Of a DNA stretch of 10,075 bases, positions 1 to 7,451 are shown piece by piece. This stretch comes from a bacterium (GTDB lineage Bacteria; UBP15; UBA6099), in assembly GCA_029573925.1 (NCBI GenBank), contig JAKQBV010000262.1:1-10075 (forward strand), given 5' to 3'. Position 1 is the stretch's first letter, and each line of letters starts with the position of its first letter. Position numbers and translations under genes: made by a program. The notes beneath the pieces were generated by a model, which was given only the letters and a program-made list of their open reading frames with translations, was not told the DNA's origin and made no database searches.

Positions 1-870
1 GCCACGGAAGACCTCTACGGAGGAAGCTACAGGCTGCTGACATCGATCCTCAATAGATTCGGAATCAAACACACATTTGTGGACACTTCCGACGCCAGCG
101 CCGTGGCAGCCGCGCTTCGCCCCGAAACAAAAGCTTTGTACGTGGAAACGCCGACGAATCCTCTGATGAAGATAGCAGACCTCGACGCTCTCGGCTCTCT
201 GGCGAGAAAAAAAAGAATTATGTTGATTGTTGACAACACGTTCATGTCGCCGCTCCTGCAGAACCCGCACGTGTTCGGCGCGGATGTGGTGGTTCACAGC
301 GCCACGAAATACCTAGGCGGCCACAGCGATCTCGTGATGGGGCTTGCGACCGCTCGGACGGAGAAAACCGCAAAAAGCATTAAGCATATTCAGAACGGCG
401 TCGGCGCGGTCCCCGCGCCCTCTGACTGCTGGCTTCTAATGAGAGGCATGAAAACCCTAAAAGCTAGAATGGAATCGCAACAGAGAACCGCCCGCTTGAT
501 TGCGGATTGGCTGACCACTCGTCCGGAAGTGTCAAGAGTTTTCTATCCGGGGCTTTCTTCTCATACCGGATACAACATTCACAACGGACAGGCGGCAGGG
601 CCGGGCGCGATGATTTCTTTTTACGCCCGAAACCGCGCCATCGCAGACTCGACATTCAAGAATGTCCGTATTTGGACCCTCGCCGCAAGCCTAGGAGCCG
701 TCGAGAGCCTTATCGCGTCTCCTCCTCGCATGACTCACGCCACATTTCCTAAGAAGGAGCTTCAAAGGCTCGGCATCAACGAAAAACTAATCAGGCTGTC
801 TGTGGGGCTTGAGGACCCGCACGACCTTATCAAAGACTTGGAAGAGGCGTTCAAGGCCGCTTCCAAATGA
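1..870 (+). CDS. Trans-sulfuration PLP enzyme (cystathionine gamma-synthase/lyase family), 5' end missing
   Basis: The frame is open from the first base, so the true start lies to the left; 289 residues are visible against about 380-400 for the family, so roughly the first 100 are missing. An in-frame GTG at 79 is internal because homologous sequence continues upstream of it. Family marks in order are the cofactor phosphate-binding DLYGGSYR near residues 4-11, ETPTNP (about 43-48), VDNTFMSPLLQNP (about 77-89), and the Schiff-base lysine in HSATKYLGGHSD (Lys103 of the visible part). The C-terminal substrate region includes SLGAVESL, MTHA and LIRLSVGLED. These enzymes are cytoplasmic, usually tetrameric, and carry out gamma- or beta-replacement or elimination on cystathionine, homoserine esters or methionine. 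Sequence reading does not separate MetB, MetC, cystathionine gamma-lyase and methionine gamma-lyase. It ends 165 bases before the protease gene, so co-transcription is uncertain. Confidence 0.93.
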   Translation, partial: ATEDLYGGSYRLLTSILNRFGIKHTFVDTSDASAVAAALRPETKALYVETPTNPLMKIADLDALGSLARKKRIMLIVDNTFMSPLLQNPHVFGADVVVHSATKYLGGHSDLVMGLATARTEKTAKSIKHIQNGVGAVPAPSDCWLLMRGMKTLKARMESQQRTARLIADWLTTRPEVSRVFYPGLSSHTGYNIHNGQAAGPGAMISFYARNRAIADSTFKNVRIWTLAASLGAVESLIASPPRMTHATFPKKELQRLGINEKLIRLSVGLEDPHDLIKDLEEAFKAASK

Positions 871-1035
871 TGAGCCGCCTGTCGCCATTGATATAAGCAT
901 TTTGCTAAGCCGCCGTCAAATCGCCGAAATCAGTCTCGCGAAAACTTTTCGGGTTTATTATAACGTCTCCATAATATATGATAATCAAAGTAAAAATCGT
1001 ATCCGCTTGAAATCGGCGGGACGGAGGCTGGGATT

Positions 1036-4000
1036 ATGTTTTCTATTAAACGTTCAGCATCATCTGTCTTTGCGGCGCTTTCGCTAATTTTAGTATCAAT
1101 GAATTCATCGGCAGCCGCGGCCTCATATCTGGTTGAAAAACCTCGCGCGGAAAAAAACGCCGCTGATTATCTTGTGATTTCTCCCGCCGAATTCGTGGAA
1201 GCGCTGGAGCCTCTGCTTGAAAAACGCGCTTCGGAAGGTCTCAGAGTTGCGGTGGTCACGCCGGAATCGATTCATAAGGAGTTCAAACGATGGCCATCCG
1301 GCCCTAAGACAATTCGCGCTTTTGTCAGATACGCATATTTCAATTGGGAAGAACCTGCGCCGAAGTATCTGCTTATCGTCGGCGACACGGATGTCGCCGC
1401 TTCGTATGATCCGGGCGGCGTTTCAATTCCGACTTTCATAGTTAATATCTCCGACTTTTCCGGGAAGCCTTACACTGGCTCGGACGCGCCGTATTCCGAT
1501 ATGGACGGCGATGAAATACCCGATATCTCAATCGGAAGACTGCCTGCGGACACGCCAGAAGACGTAAAAAGCATGGTTTCGAAAATTATCGCCTATGAAA
1601 CGAATCCGCCGCCCGGACTATGGAAGCGCCGCGTCTCCGTATTCGCAAGCACAGGCGACTTCGGCATTTTCGACTCCACCCTCGAAGAGCTTACCAAACG
1701 GATGTTCCGCAGCAGCTTCAATCCGGAATTCGACGTGAATATGACATACGCCGGATCGGCCCTCCCTTATTTCTTGGCTCCAGAAGAATTCGACTCGAAA
1801 GTGGTCGAACGTTTCAACGAAGGCGCGTTAATAATGTCGTATATCGGGCACGGAGACGTGGACGGGCTTTCGACCGTCTGCTGGAGAGGCGACTGCCGCA
1901 GCATTATGGAGGTTGCGGATGTTCCCCGCGTGGTTTCGGGCGGAAAGAACACGTTTTTCTTCAGCATTAGCTGTCTGACGGGCAAGTTCAACATCCTGCA
2001 CGATTGTATCGCCGAGGAACTTGTGAAGTCGCCGGAAGGGCCTGTCGGCGTTTTTGCCGCCTCCGAGGTTTCTCATCCTTACGCCAACGCCCTTATATCT
2101 AAAGACTTGCTTTTCTTCCTGACCATGAAGAAGCCGGAGACGATAGGACAAGCTCTTCTGAGCATTCAAAAAGCCATGATCCGCAGATACGACGAGGACA
2201 GGCGTTTCATGGACAAGCAGTTCACTTTGATTATGGGCAAAGAAGAACTCAGAGACAACGCGTACGATCATCTTTACATCTACAACTATCTCGGCGACCC
2301 TGCGACCCGCATAGCGTACCCGCAAGGCAAAGTCTTGATGCAAGCGCCGAAAAACGCTTCCGCCGGAGGCTCTTTCAGTGTCGCGATAGATTCCGGCGAC
2401 GTCCCGTCAGGGAAAATCATTCTCACCCTAGAGGCGCATCCTACTGAGATGATTTATCCGACCACAGGCATCGAAGGACTCGAAGGCGAAGCTCTCATCG
2501 CCGCCGCCAGAACGAACTATGCCAACGCCAACAATAAAGTGGCTTTCTCCCTTGAAACATCTCTTGACGCTTCCGGCTCCGCCAACGCTGTCGTCGAGGT
2601 TCCTGATTTTATTCCGGCTGGAAAATATTACATAAAGGCTTACGCATGGAATGACAGTTCTGACGCGTCGGGCGTTTTCGAGATTGACGTTGAAAGCGAC
2701 AAGCCAGCCCTTAAAACTGTCCCCGCGATGGAAAATCCGCCTACCGAGCTTGCCCGTCTTACCGCGATAATCAATTCGGTAGCCGAGCCTCAAGTTTCTG
2801 CTGAAGAGATAGCGAAGGCAAAGAAGACGCCTGAATCGCACAAAGAGTTCTATAAAAATGTGAAGGCGCTGGAGTCTCATAAAGGCTCTTCGCGCGGGTT
2901 GGACAGTCGCAGACAGTTCTTCAAAGACATAATCTCAAGCGGGTCCGGCAATGTCGAGACATATTTCGCCCTGCACAAGCTTTTATTGAAGACAGGGGAG
3001 ACAGAAGCGGCGGAATCGGCTCTGGAAACAGCGGAAAAAATGGCCCCGCCGGATCATCCCGTTCGCATCGAAGCTTTGAGATATTACCGCAACCGCAAAT
3101 ACGATTATAAGAGTTCCGAAGAAAAGGCGCGCCGGATAGTTGAGAGCATGGAAGGGGCTTTCTGGCCGGAAGCTACACGTGTTCTCGCGGAGCTTGAATT
3201 GAGAAAGGATCGGAACAATCCCGCCGCGTCGATTTCGATTATGTGGAAATATCACAAGCTTATCGGAAGCTCATGGCCCAAGGAAATGGCAATAGCGGAA
3301 GTCGGCTCGATGATAGCAATGCAAAGAGGTTTTTCTCAGAGAGCCGAGATGTACTACGATATTGCCTCAGGGCTTGCTCCCCAGTGCGCGGACTGCAGGT
3401 CCTTGAACTGGAGCAGACTGAGCGCGACCACGGCTATAAGAAGATGCGCTGAAGCCATAAAGGCCGACCCGGACCATGTTCAGGGTTATCTCTGTCTAGG
3501 AAAGAACTATCACGACACCGACATGTGGGGGAAGTCATCGGAGAATTATGCTATCGCTCGAAAACTGAACCCCGGACTTTCGCTCGAATCTGAGGAGATT
3601 TATTCACTATGTAAATTTGCAGGTAAAGAAGCGGCTCTGAAGCTTGTTTCGGAAGCGGAGAACGTGGCCGCGTCTGAAGGACGCTCTCCCGCAGAAAGCA
3701 AAGCGATAGCTCTTATGCGGATGTTCGCCAGGCTTGAAGACTACGACGCCGCGCAAAACATTTATGAAAGTTGCGTTTCGCGAGAGGACGCGTCTGCGGC
3801 AGCGCATCTACGTATGGCCTCGATTTTTGCCGAGAAAGCGGAAAGCACATTGAAAACCGCAGAAAAAAAACGCGGTTCGTCATATTCATCGAATGAAGAA
3901 ACGGATGTCATTTCATCCGATCCCGCCGCCGAAGCTGTCGCCGCGTATGAATTGGCCGCCGCGCTCGCTCGGAAAGCTCTGGCTTCCGATGAAGGATGCG

Positions 4001-4260
4001 AGGAGTGTCTGCGCGCTCTTGGCGAATACAACATGAAGACGGGGCAGTACGGGGACGCCGAGGAAGCCTTTGCGGAAGCCGCAGCGCTGGCTCCCAAAGA
4101 CGGAACTGTTTTGAGAAATCTTGCTCAGGCAATGCTCAAAAGAGGAAAACGCGCCCAAGCCGAAGAGACTTTCTATAAATCGTTTGAACTTAAGCCTGAA
4201 CCGAGAAACCCTGAAGACGCGATGAAAGAATTCATAAATCCGGAAATCAATTTCGATTAA
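1036..4260 (+). CDS. Secreted gingipain-type (peptidase C25) protease with C-terminal TPR region
   Basis: The protein has 1074 residues. The ATG has GGAGG at 1023-1027, eight bases upstream. Residues 1-30 form a signal peptide (K5/R6, hydrophobic 11-20, likely cleavage in the Ala run at 25-29), so it is exported. Residues about 45-430 resemble the C25 caspase-like fold: YLLIVGD (111-117), an acidic DMDGDEIPDISIGRLPA strip (155-171), the presumed catalytic His272 in SYIGHGD and Cys313 in FSISCLTG, and the closing NYLGDPATRIAYP. Residues about 435-555 look like an Ig-type beta-sandwich, as in other C25 enzymes. Residues about 570-1070 are helical with TPR signatures, clearest at 765-782, 815-847 and 992-1055, interrupted by a Ser/Glu-rich segment at about 940-965. 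CxxC pairs lie at 784/787 and 988/991. No type IX sorting domain or terminal membrane anchor is visible. The fold call is strong; activity and substrate (Arg, Lys or other) are inferred or unknown. Confidence 0.87.
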   Translation: MFSIKRSASSVFAALSLILVSMNSSAAAASYLVEKPRAEKNAADYLVISPAEFVEALEPLLEKRASEGLRVAVVTPESIHKEFKRWPSGPKTIRAFVRYAYFNWEEPAPKYLLIVGDTDVAASYDPGGVSIPTFIVNISDFSGKPYTGSDAPYSDMDGDEIPDISIGRLPADTPEDVKSMVSKIIAYETNPPPGLWKRRVSVFASTGDFGIFDSTLEELTKRMFRSSFNPEFDVNMTYAGSALPYFLAPEEFDSKVVERFNEGALIMSYIGHGDVDGLSTVCWRGDCRSIMEVADVPRVVSGGKNTFFFSISCLTGKFNILHDCIAEELVKSPEGPVGVFAASEVSHPYANALISKDLLFFLTMKKPETIGQALLSIQKAMIRRYDEDRRFMDKQFTLIMGKEELRDNAYDHLYIYNYLGDPATRIAYPQGKVLMQAPKNASAGGSFSVAIDSGDVPSGKIILTLEAHPTEMIYPTTGIEGLEGEALIAAARTNYANANNKVAFSLETSLDASGSANAVVEVPDFIPAGKYYIKAYAWNDSSDASGVFEIDVESDKPALKTVPAMENPPTELARLTAIINSVAEPQVSAEEIAKAKKTPESHKEFYKNVKALESHKGSSRGLDSRRQFFKDIISSGSGNVETYFALHKLLLKTGETEAAESALETAEKMAPPDHPVRIEALRYYRNRKYDYKSSEEKARRIVESMEGAFWPEATRVLAELELRKDRNNPAASISIMWKYHKLIGSSWPKEMAIAEVGSMIAMQRGFSQRAEMYYDIASGLAPQCADCRSLNWSRLSATTAIRRCAEAIKADPDHVQGYLCLGKNYHDTDMWGKSSENYAIARKLNPGLSLESEEIYSLCKFAGKEAALKLVSEAENVAASEGRSPAESKAIALMRMFARLEDYDAAQNIYESCVSREDASAAAHLRMASIFAEKAESTLKTAEKKRGSSYSSNEETDVISSDPAAEAVAAYELAAALARKALASDEGCEECLRALGEYNMKTGQYGDAEEAFAEAAALAPKDGTVLRNLAQAMLKRGKRAQAEETFYKSFELKPEPRNPEDAMKEFINPEINFD

Positions 4261-4278
4261 TTGACTGCGGCGGCATTA

Positions 4279-4308
4279 TTGTGCGGTTTCGTTCGGTCGG
4301 GATAAAAT
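4279..4308 (+). promoter_or_regulatory. Weak possible promoter upstream of the GH2 gene
   Basis: TAAAAT at 4303-4308 resembles a -10 box and TTGTGC at 4279-4284 is a poor -35 box with an 18-base spacer. Transcription would begin near 4315, just before the Shine-Dalgarno site. It would give the hydrolase expression independent of the protease. Only the -10 is reasonable, so this is tentative. Confidence 0.25.
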
Positions 4309-4319
4309 ACTCTTAATAC

Positions 4320-4335
4320 GGAGGCGATCCCATTG
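4320..4335 (+). promoter_or_regulatory. Shine-Dalgarno site fixing a TTG start
   Basis: GGAGG at 4320-4324 lies eight bases before TTG at 4333. The upstream protease gene has the same ACGGAGGC core with the same spacing to its ATG. An in-frame TAA at 4303 closes the reading frame, no ATG or GTG lies between it and the TTG, and the first in-frame ATG is at residue 62, inside the first conserved domain. The TTG start is therefore well supported. Confidence 0.8.
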
Positions 4336-6510
4336 GCGGCGAAACTTGACGGACTTTGGAAAGCGTCTGATGTCGTAAGCTCTGATTTGTCATTCGTGAA
4401 AATCGAATTCGACGATTCGGCATGGAACGACATTCAGGTTCCCGGTCACTGGCAGACGACGACCGCGTTCGAGAAGTATCCGGAAAAACTTCTGTACAGA
4501 AAACGCTTCGAAGCCATGGCGACGGCTCCCGGACGCCGGGCTTTTCTTCGATTCAATGGCGTGTTCTATTTCTGCCGGGTTTGGTTGAACGGGGTTTATC
4601 TAGGCGAACACACCGGCTATTTCTCTGCTTTCGAGTTCGAGGTCACTTCTTGCCTTCGCGACGGAGCGAACCTGTTGTCCGTATTCGCAAGGTGTGAAGT
4701 CGAGGCGGACGCGAACGACAAGAGTCAGGTTCTTGGGGTGTTCGGCAACTGGGATTGCAAGCCCAAAGAAACTCAGCCCGGCGGGATTTGGAACAGCGTG
4801 GAACTGATAGAGACAGGGCAGGCCCGGCTGTCGAGATTGAACGTCAGCGATTTTCAGATAAGCGAAGACGAGGCAGTGGCGTTGGCGCGAGCGACTATTT
4901 TGCCACCGTCCGGCCCCGGCGGCGCGGAGATGAAACTGGCATGGCGCGTCGAACCGGTCAATTTCGACGGCGATTGTCAGGAAGGCGAATTTCTTATCGA
5001 CGAAGCGAATTCCGCAGGGATGGAAGCGACGTTCGAAATATCGATTCCCGAACCCAAATTGTGGTGGCCGTGGGACAGAGGCGGCCAGCCATTGTACCGA
5101 TTGCGGGCGAAGTTGATTTGCGGGGATGCCATGGCTGACGAGGCCGAAACGCGTTTCGGCGTCAGAACGGTCGAAATGAAAGATTGGGTATTGAAAATAA
5201 ACGGCAAACGGATGTTCTGCCGAGGCTCCAATTATGCTCCTGCGGATATCAGACTGTCGCGCGCGACGCGGGAGATTTATGAGAAAGATGTCGAAATGGC
5301 GGCGCGAGCAAATCTGAATATACTGCGGGTTCACGCTCACATTGAGAAGAAGGAGTTTTATGAAGCCTGCGACGAGCGGGGCGTGCTTGTCTGGCAGGAT
5401 TTTCCTCTCCAGTGGCATTATTCGAAAGAAATACTCAAGACGGCGGTCGAGCAGATTGCGGACATGGCCCGCGAGCTTATGTCTCATCCCAGCGTGGCCG
5501 TGTGGTGCTGTCACAACGAGCCTTTCAAGATGACCAAGGCCAGAACCGCCAAAGACATTCTCGCGCCGGGCGCGCTTAAAGAGTTTATCCCTTCGATGGC
5601 GTCGATGCTGGGGTCGGACTGGAACAAGGACGAGCTTGACCCTCGGCTTAAGGGCGCGTTGTTGAAGGAGGATAAAAGCAGGCCGGTCGTTCAATCATCC
5701 GGGACAGCCTCTTTCCTGAAGGACGGCGCTGACACCCATCTTTATTTCGGATGGTATTACGGAACCATGAGGATGCTGAAGAGTCACGCGTCATTGTATA
5801 AAAAATCATACAGGTTCGTCACCGAGTACGGCGCGCAGGCTTATCCTTCGATTGAAAGCTTCAAAGAGCTTCAGGATGCGGACGCGATAAAAGACATAGA
5901 TTGGGACGCTCTTGAAAAGAAACACATGTTGCAACGCGACCTCATGGATAAATATGTTCCTGCCAGACGAGGAAGAAAACTGGAGGAATATATCGAAGTG
6001 TCGCAGTGGTATCAGGCAAGGCTGGTGAAATACTTCAATGAATTTCTGAGGAGAATGAAGTACGAGCCTTGCGGAGGAGCCGTTCATTTCATGTTCAACG
6101 ATTGTTGTCCGGCCGTCACGTGGTCGGTTGTCGACTGGAGGCGCAATCCCAAGAAGGGGTATTTCGCGTTGAAGCAGAGCTTCAGTCCGGCTTTGGCAAT
6201 GTCGGAGTTTCCCAGACGATGGTATCCGCGCGGCGAAACGGTTGGTTTGAAGCTGTGGGCAGTGAACGATTATGACAGGGAATTTCCGGACGCTGTCATT
6301 AGGTGGATGATTTGCGACTCCGAAGGGGCATGCAAAGCGGAAGGATTGTCGGCATCTCCGCTTCCGGCGGACTCAGTTATCGAAGCGGGAAAAGTCAACT
6401 GGAATTCCACGGACAGCCCTCCGGGCGGATACGCGCTTGTGGTGGAGTTGAAAACAGACGAAGCTTCCAATCCGGTGGTGAATCAATATGAGTTTGAACT
6501 TAGGAAATAG
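4333..6510 (+). CDS. Glycoside hydrolase family 2 enzyme (beta-mannosidase-like)
   Basis: The protein has 725 residues, starts at TTG and has no signal peptide, so it is probably cytoplasmic. GH2 domains appear in order: a sugar-binding jelly roll (about 1-160, with FNGVFYFCRVWLNGVYLGEHTGYFSAF-type strands ending in GGIWNSVEL), an Ig-like domain (about 165-282, with WWPWDRGGQPLY at 244-255), the catalytic barrel (from NGKRMFCRGSNYAPAD at 290 to about 620) and a C-terminal beta domain (about 625-725). The acid/base is Glu396 in HPSVAVWCCHNEP and the nucleophile is Glu498 in FVTEYGAQAYPS; both catalytic residues are present. The GSNYAPAD and HNEP signatures and overall length resemble beta-mannosidase or exo-glucosaminidase-like branches more than LacZ, but the sugar specificity is not readable. 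The enzyme would release terminal beta-linked sugars from short oligosaccharides. It lies 72 bases after the protease gene on the same strand and may be co-transcribed. It faces a convergent gene downstream. Confidence 0.9.
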   Translation: MAAKLDGLWKASDVVSSDLSFVKIEFDDSAWNDIQVPGHWQTTTAFEKYPEKLLYRKRFEAMATAPGRRAFLRFNGVFYFCRVWLNGVYLGEHTGYFSAFEFEVTSCLRDGANLLSVFARCEVEADANDKSQVLGVFGNWDCKPKETQPGGIWNSVELIETGQARLSRLNVSDFQISEDEAVALARATILPPSGPGGAEMKLAWRVEPVNFDGDCQEGEFLIDEANSAGMEATFEISIPEPKLWWPWDRGGQPLYRLRAKLICGDAMADEAETRFGVRTVEMKDWVLKINGKRMFCRGSNYAPADIRLSRATREIYEKDVEMAARANLNILRVHAHIEKKEFYEACDERGVLVWQDFPLQWHYSKEILKTAVEQIADMARELMSHPSVAVWCCHNEPFKMTKARTAKDILAPGALKEFIPSMASMLGSDWNKDELDPRLKGALLKEDKSRPVVQSSGTASFLKDGADTHLYFGWYYGTMRMLKSHASLYKKSYRFVTEYGAQAYPSIESFKELQDADAIKDIDWDALEKKHMLQRDLMDKYVPARRGRKLEEYIEVSQWYQARLVKYFNEFLRRMKYEPCGGAVHFMFNDCCPAVTWSVVDWRRNPKKGYFALKQSFSPALAMSEFPRRWYPRGETVGLKLWAVNDYDREFPDAVIRWMICDSEGACKAEGLSASPLPADSVIEAGKVNWNSTDSPPGGYALVVELKTDEASNPVVNQYEFELRK

Positions 6511-6515
6511 CGAAG

Positions 6516-6556
6516 GAATCATTGTCGATTGCAAAAATATTTTTCAGAGATGATTC
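6516..6556. terminator. Inverted repeat between convergent genes, possible bidirectional terminator
   Basis: GAATCAT at 6516-6522 is matched by ATGATTC at 6550-6556, extendable by a G-U and an A-U pair, and the loop contains the self-complementary AAAAATATTTTT at 6533-6544. It spans the 33-base gap between the GH2 stop codon and the stop codon of the opposing TPR gene and runs into the latter's last codons. The position suits transcript ends from both sides, but the stem is AT-rich and no clean uridine tract follows it, so it may only protect 3' ends. Confidence 0.35.
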
Positions 6557-7266
6557 TTAACAGAAAGCTCTCCGCCGGTTTCGATGTCCCAAAGATTCTG
6601 ATGCTTGAGTTTTAGATTTGGGTTTAACTCCAGAGCGCGCTTGAAATGCTTGTCTGCTTTTTCTTCTTCTCCGAGTTTCATCAGCATTATGCCGATATGG
6701 TTGTGAAGGACGCCGCTTGAAGGAGCGAGTTTGACAGCGATATTCAAGTTGTCATAAGCTTCCTGATGTTCTCCGAGATGGTGTAGACAGATAGCGATTC
6801 CTTGGTGCGCTTCCGCCGCCGGGCCGTTCAGCTCAAGACATTTTCTGAAATATTCGATAGCATCCCGGTATTTTCCGTGGTCTCTGCCGAGCATAACCGC
6901 GATTCTAAGAAGCGCTTCTGGATGATCAGGGTCTAGACCCATAGCTTTCTTGTAACAGACCAGCGCCTGATCCGGCCTTCCGCCTCTCTCAAGAATTCTG
7001 CCGAAATTTACATATACGTCGGGGTCATTCGGCCTGAAAGCGAGCAACTCGCGAAATCTGTCCGCGCTGTCCTTGTGTTTTCCCGCTTTGAAATAAGCCA
7101 CTCCGAGGTTGTATATGGCGGCGTCGTGAGAGGGGGAGGCGGCAATGACTTTCTCAAAACATGAAGTCGCGCGCTCCCATTCTCCTGCGCGCGCCAGATT
7201 AAGTCCCTCGCAGAACACTATGTCGACAGCAGATTTCTCCATATCAATTTCAGCGCCCTCAGACAC
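6544..7266 (-). CDS. Soluble tetratricopeptide repeat protein
   Basis: The protein has 240 residues and is almost wholly built of 34-residue TPR units: about six repeats starting near residues 12, 47, 81, 115, 150 and 184. Repeat ends carry the usual Pro, as in ASPSHDAA, FRPNDPDV, LDPDHPEA, LAPSSG and LNPNL, with canonical Ala, Gly and Tyr/Phe positions between. No signal peptide, membrane segment or catalytic domain is present, so it is probably a cytoplasmic protein-protein interaction scaffold; its partner is unknown. The GTG start at 7266 has only a weak AAGG a few bases upstream. An in-frame ATG at 7242 (Met9) is an alternative, with GAGGG about 13 bases before it, and repeat 1 begins after either start. 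It is divergent from ilvE and convergent with the GH2 gene, so it seems to be its own transcription unit. It differs from the TPR region of the protease and is not an obvious duplicate. Confidence 0.85.
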   Translation of the reverse strand: MSEGAEIDMEKSAVDIVFCEGLNLARAGEWERATSCFEKVIAASPSHDAAIYNLGVAYFKAGKHKDSADRFRELLAFRPNDPDVYVNFGRILERGGRPDQALVCYKKAMGLDPDHPEALLRIAVMLGRDHGKYRDAIEYFRKCLELNGPAAEAHQGIAICLHHLGEHQEAYDNLNIAVKLAPSSGVLHNHIGIMLMKLGEEEKADKHFKRALELNPNLKLKHQNLWDIETGGELSVKNHL

Positions 7267-7346
7267 AACGCCTTGAATATTTTAACTGTTTTTATCAATA
7301 TCGCTAGGAGAGAAGGCCAAGATAAAATGCGGAGTAAATCTTTATA

Positions 7347-7374
7347 TTGATGTATGCCGGCTATGTGCTATAAT
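7347..7374 (+). promoter_or_regulatory. Sigma-70-type promoter of ilvE with extended -10
   Basis: TTGATG at 7347-7352 and a perfect TATAAT at 7369-7374 are separated by 16 bases, and TGC directly before the -10 makes it an extended -10 element. Transcription would start near 7381, giving a leader of about 70 bases before the ATG at 7452. This is the best promoter match in the window. Confidence 0.65.
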
Positions 7375-7385
7375 AAATTTTCAAC

Positions 7386-7418
7386 CAGACAGAGAAGACC
7401 GCGCGGCGGTGTTGTCTG
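7386..7418 (+). other. Hairpin at the 5' end of the ilvE leader
   Basis: CAGACA (7386-7391) pairs with TGTCTG (7413-7418), and inside it ACCGC (7398-7402) pairs with GCGGT (7406-7410) around a three-base loop, leaving an asymmetric internal loop. If transcription starts near 7381, the hairpin sits at the very 5' end of the mRNA, where such stems often slow decay. No uridine tract follows and the ribosome site (GAGGA, 7440-7444) is outside it, so it does not look like an attenuator. Confidence 0.45.
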
Positions 7419-7451
7419 CCGGAATCTTATGATTGCGCTGAGGAAAAGGAC

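Noticed and set aside
924..952. CCGAAA/TTTCGG and CGAAA/TTTCG pairings after the PLP enzyme gene, as a terminator
   Set aside because: The stems are short and mutually exclusive, and what follows (GGTTTATTATAAC) is not a proper T tract.
957..985. TATGATAAT at 977-985 as the protease promoter
   Set aside because: No acceptable -35 is found at 16-18 bases upstream, and several AT-rich words in this stretch would fit equally well.
1828..2343. 171-codon minus-strand frame inside the protease gene
   Set aside because: It lies opposite the catalytic C25 domain and has no recognisable features, so it is an antisense shadow.
4600..5694. Long 364-codon minus-strand frame inside the GH2 gene
   Set aside because: The plus-strand frame encodes a complete GH2 enzyme with both catalytic residues. 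The opposite frame is an Arg/His/Pro-rich shadow with no recognisable domain.
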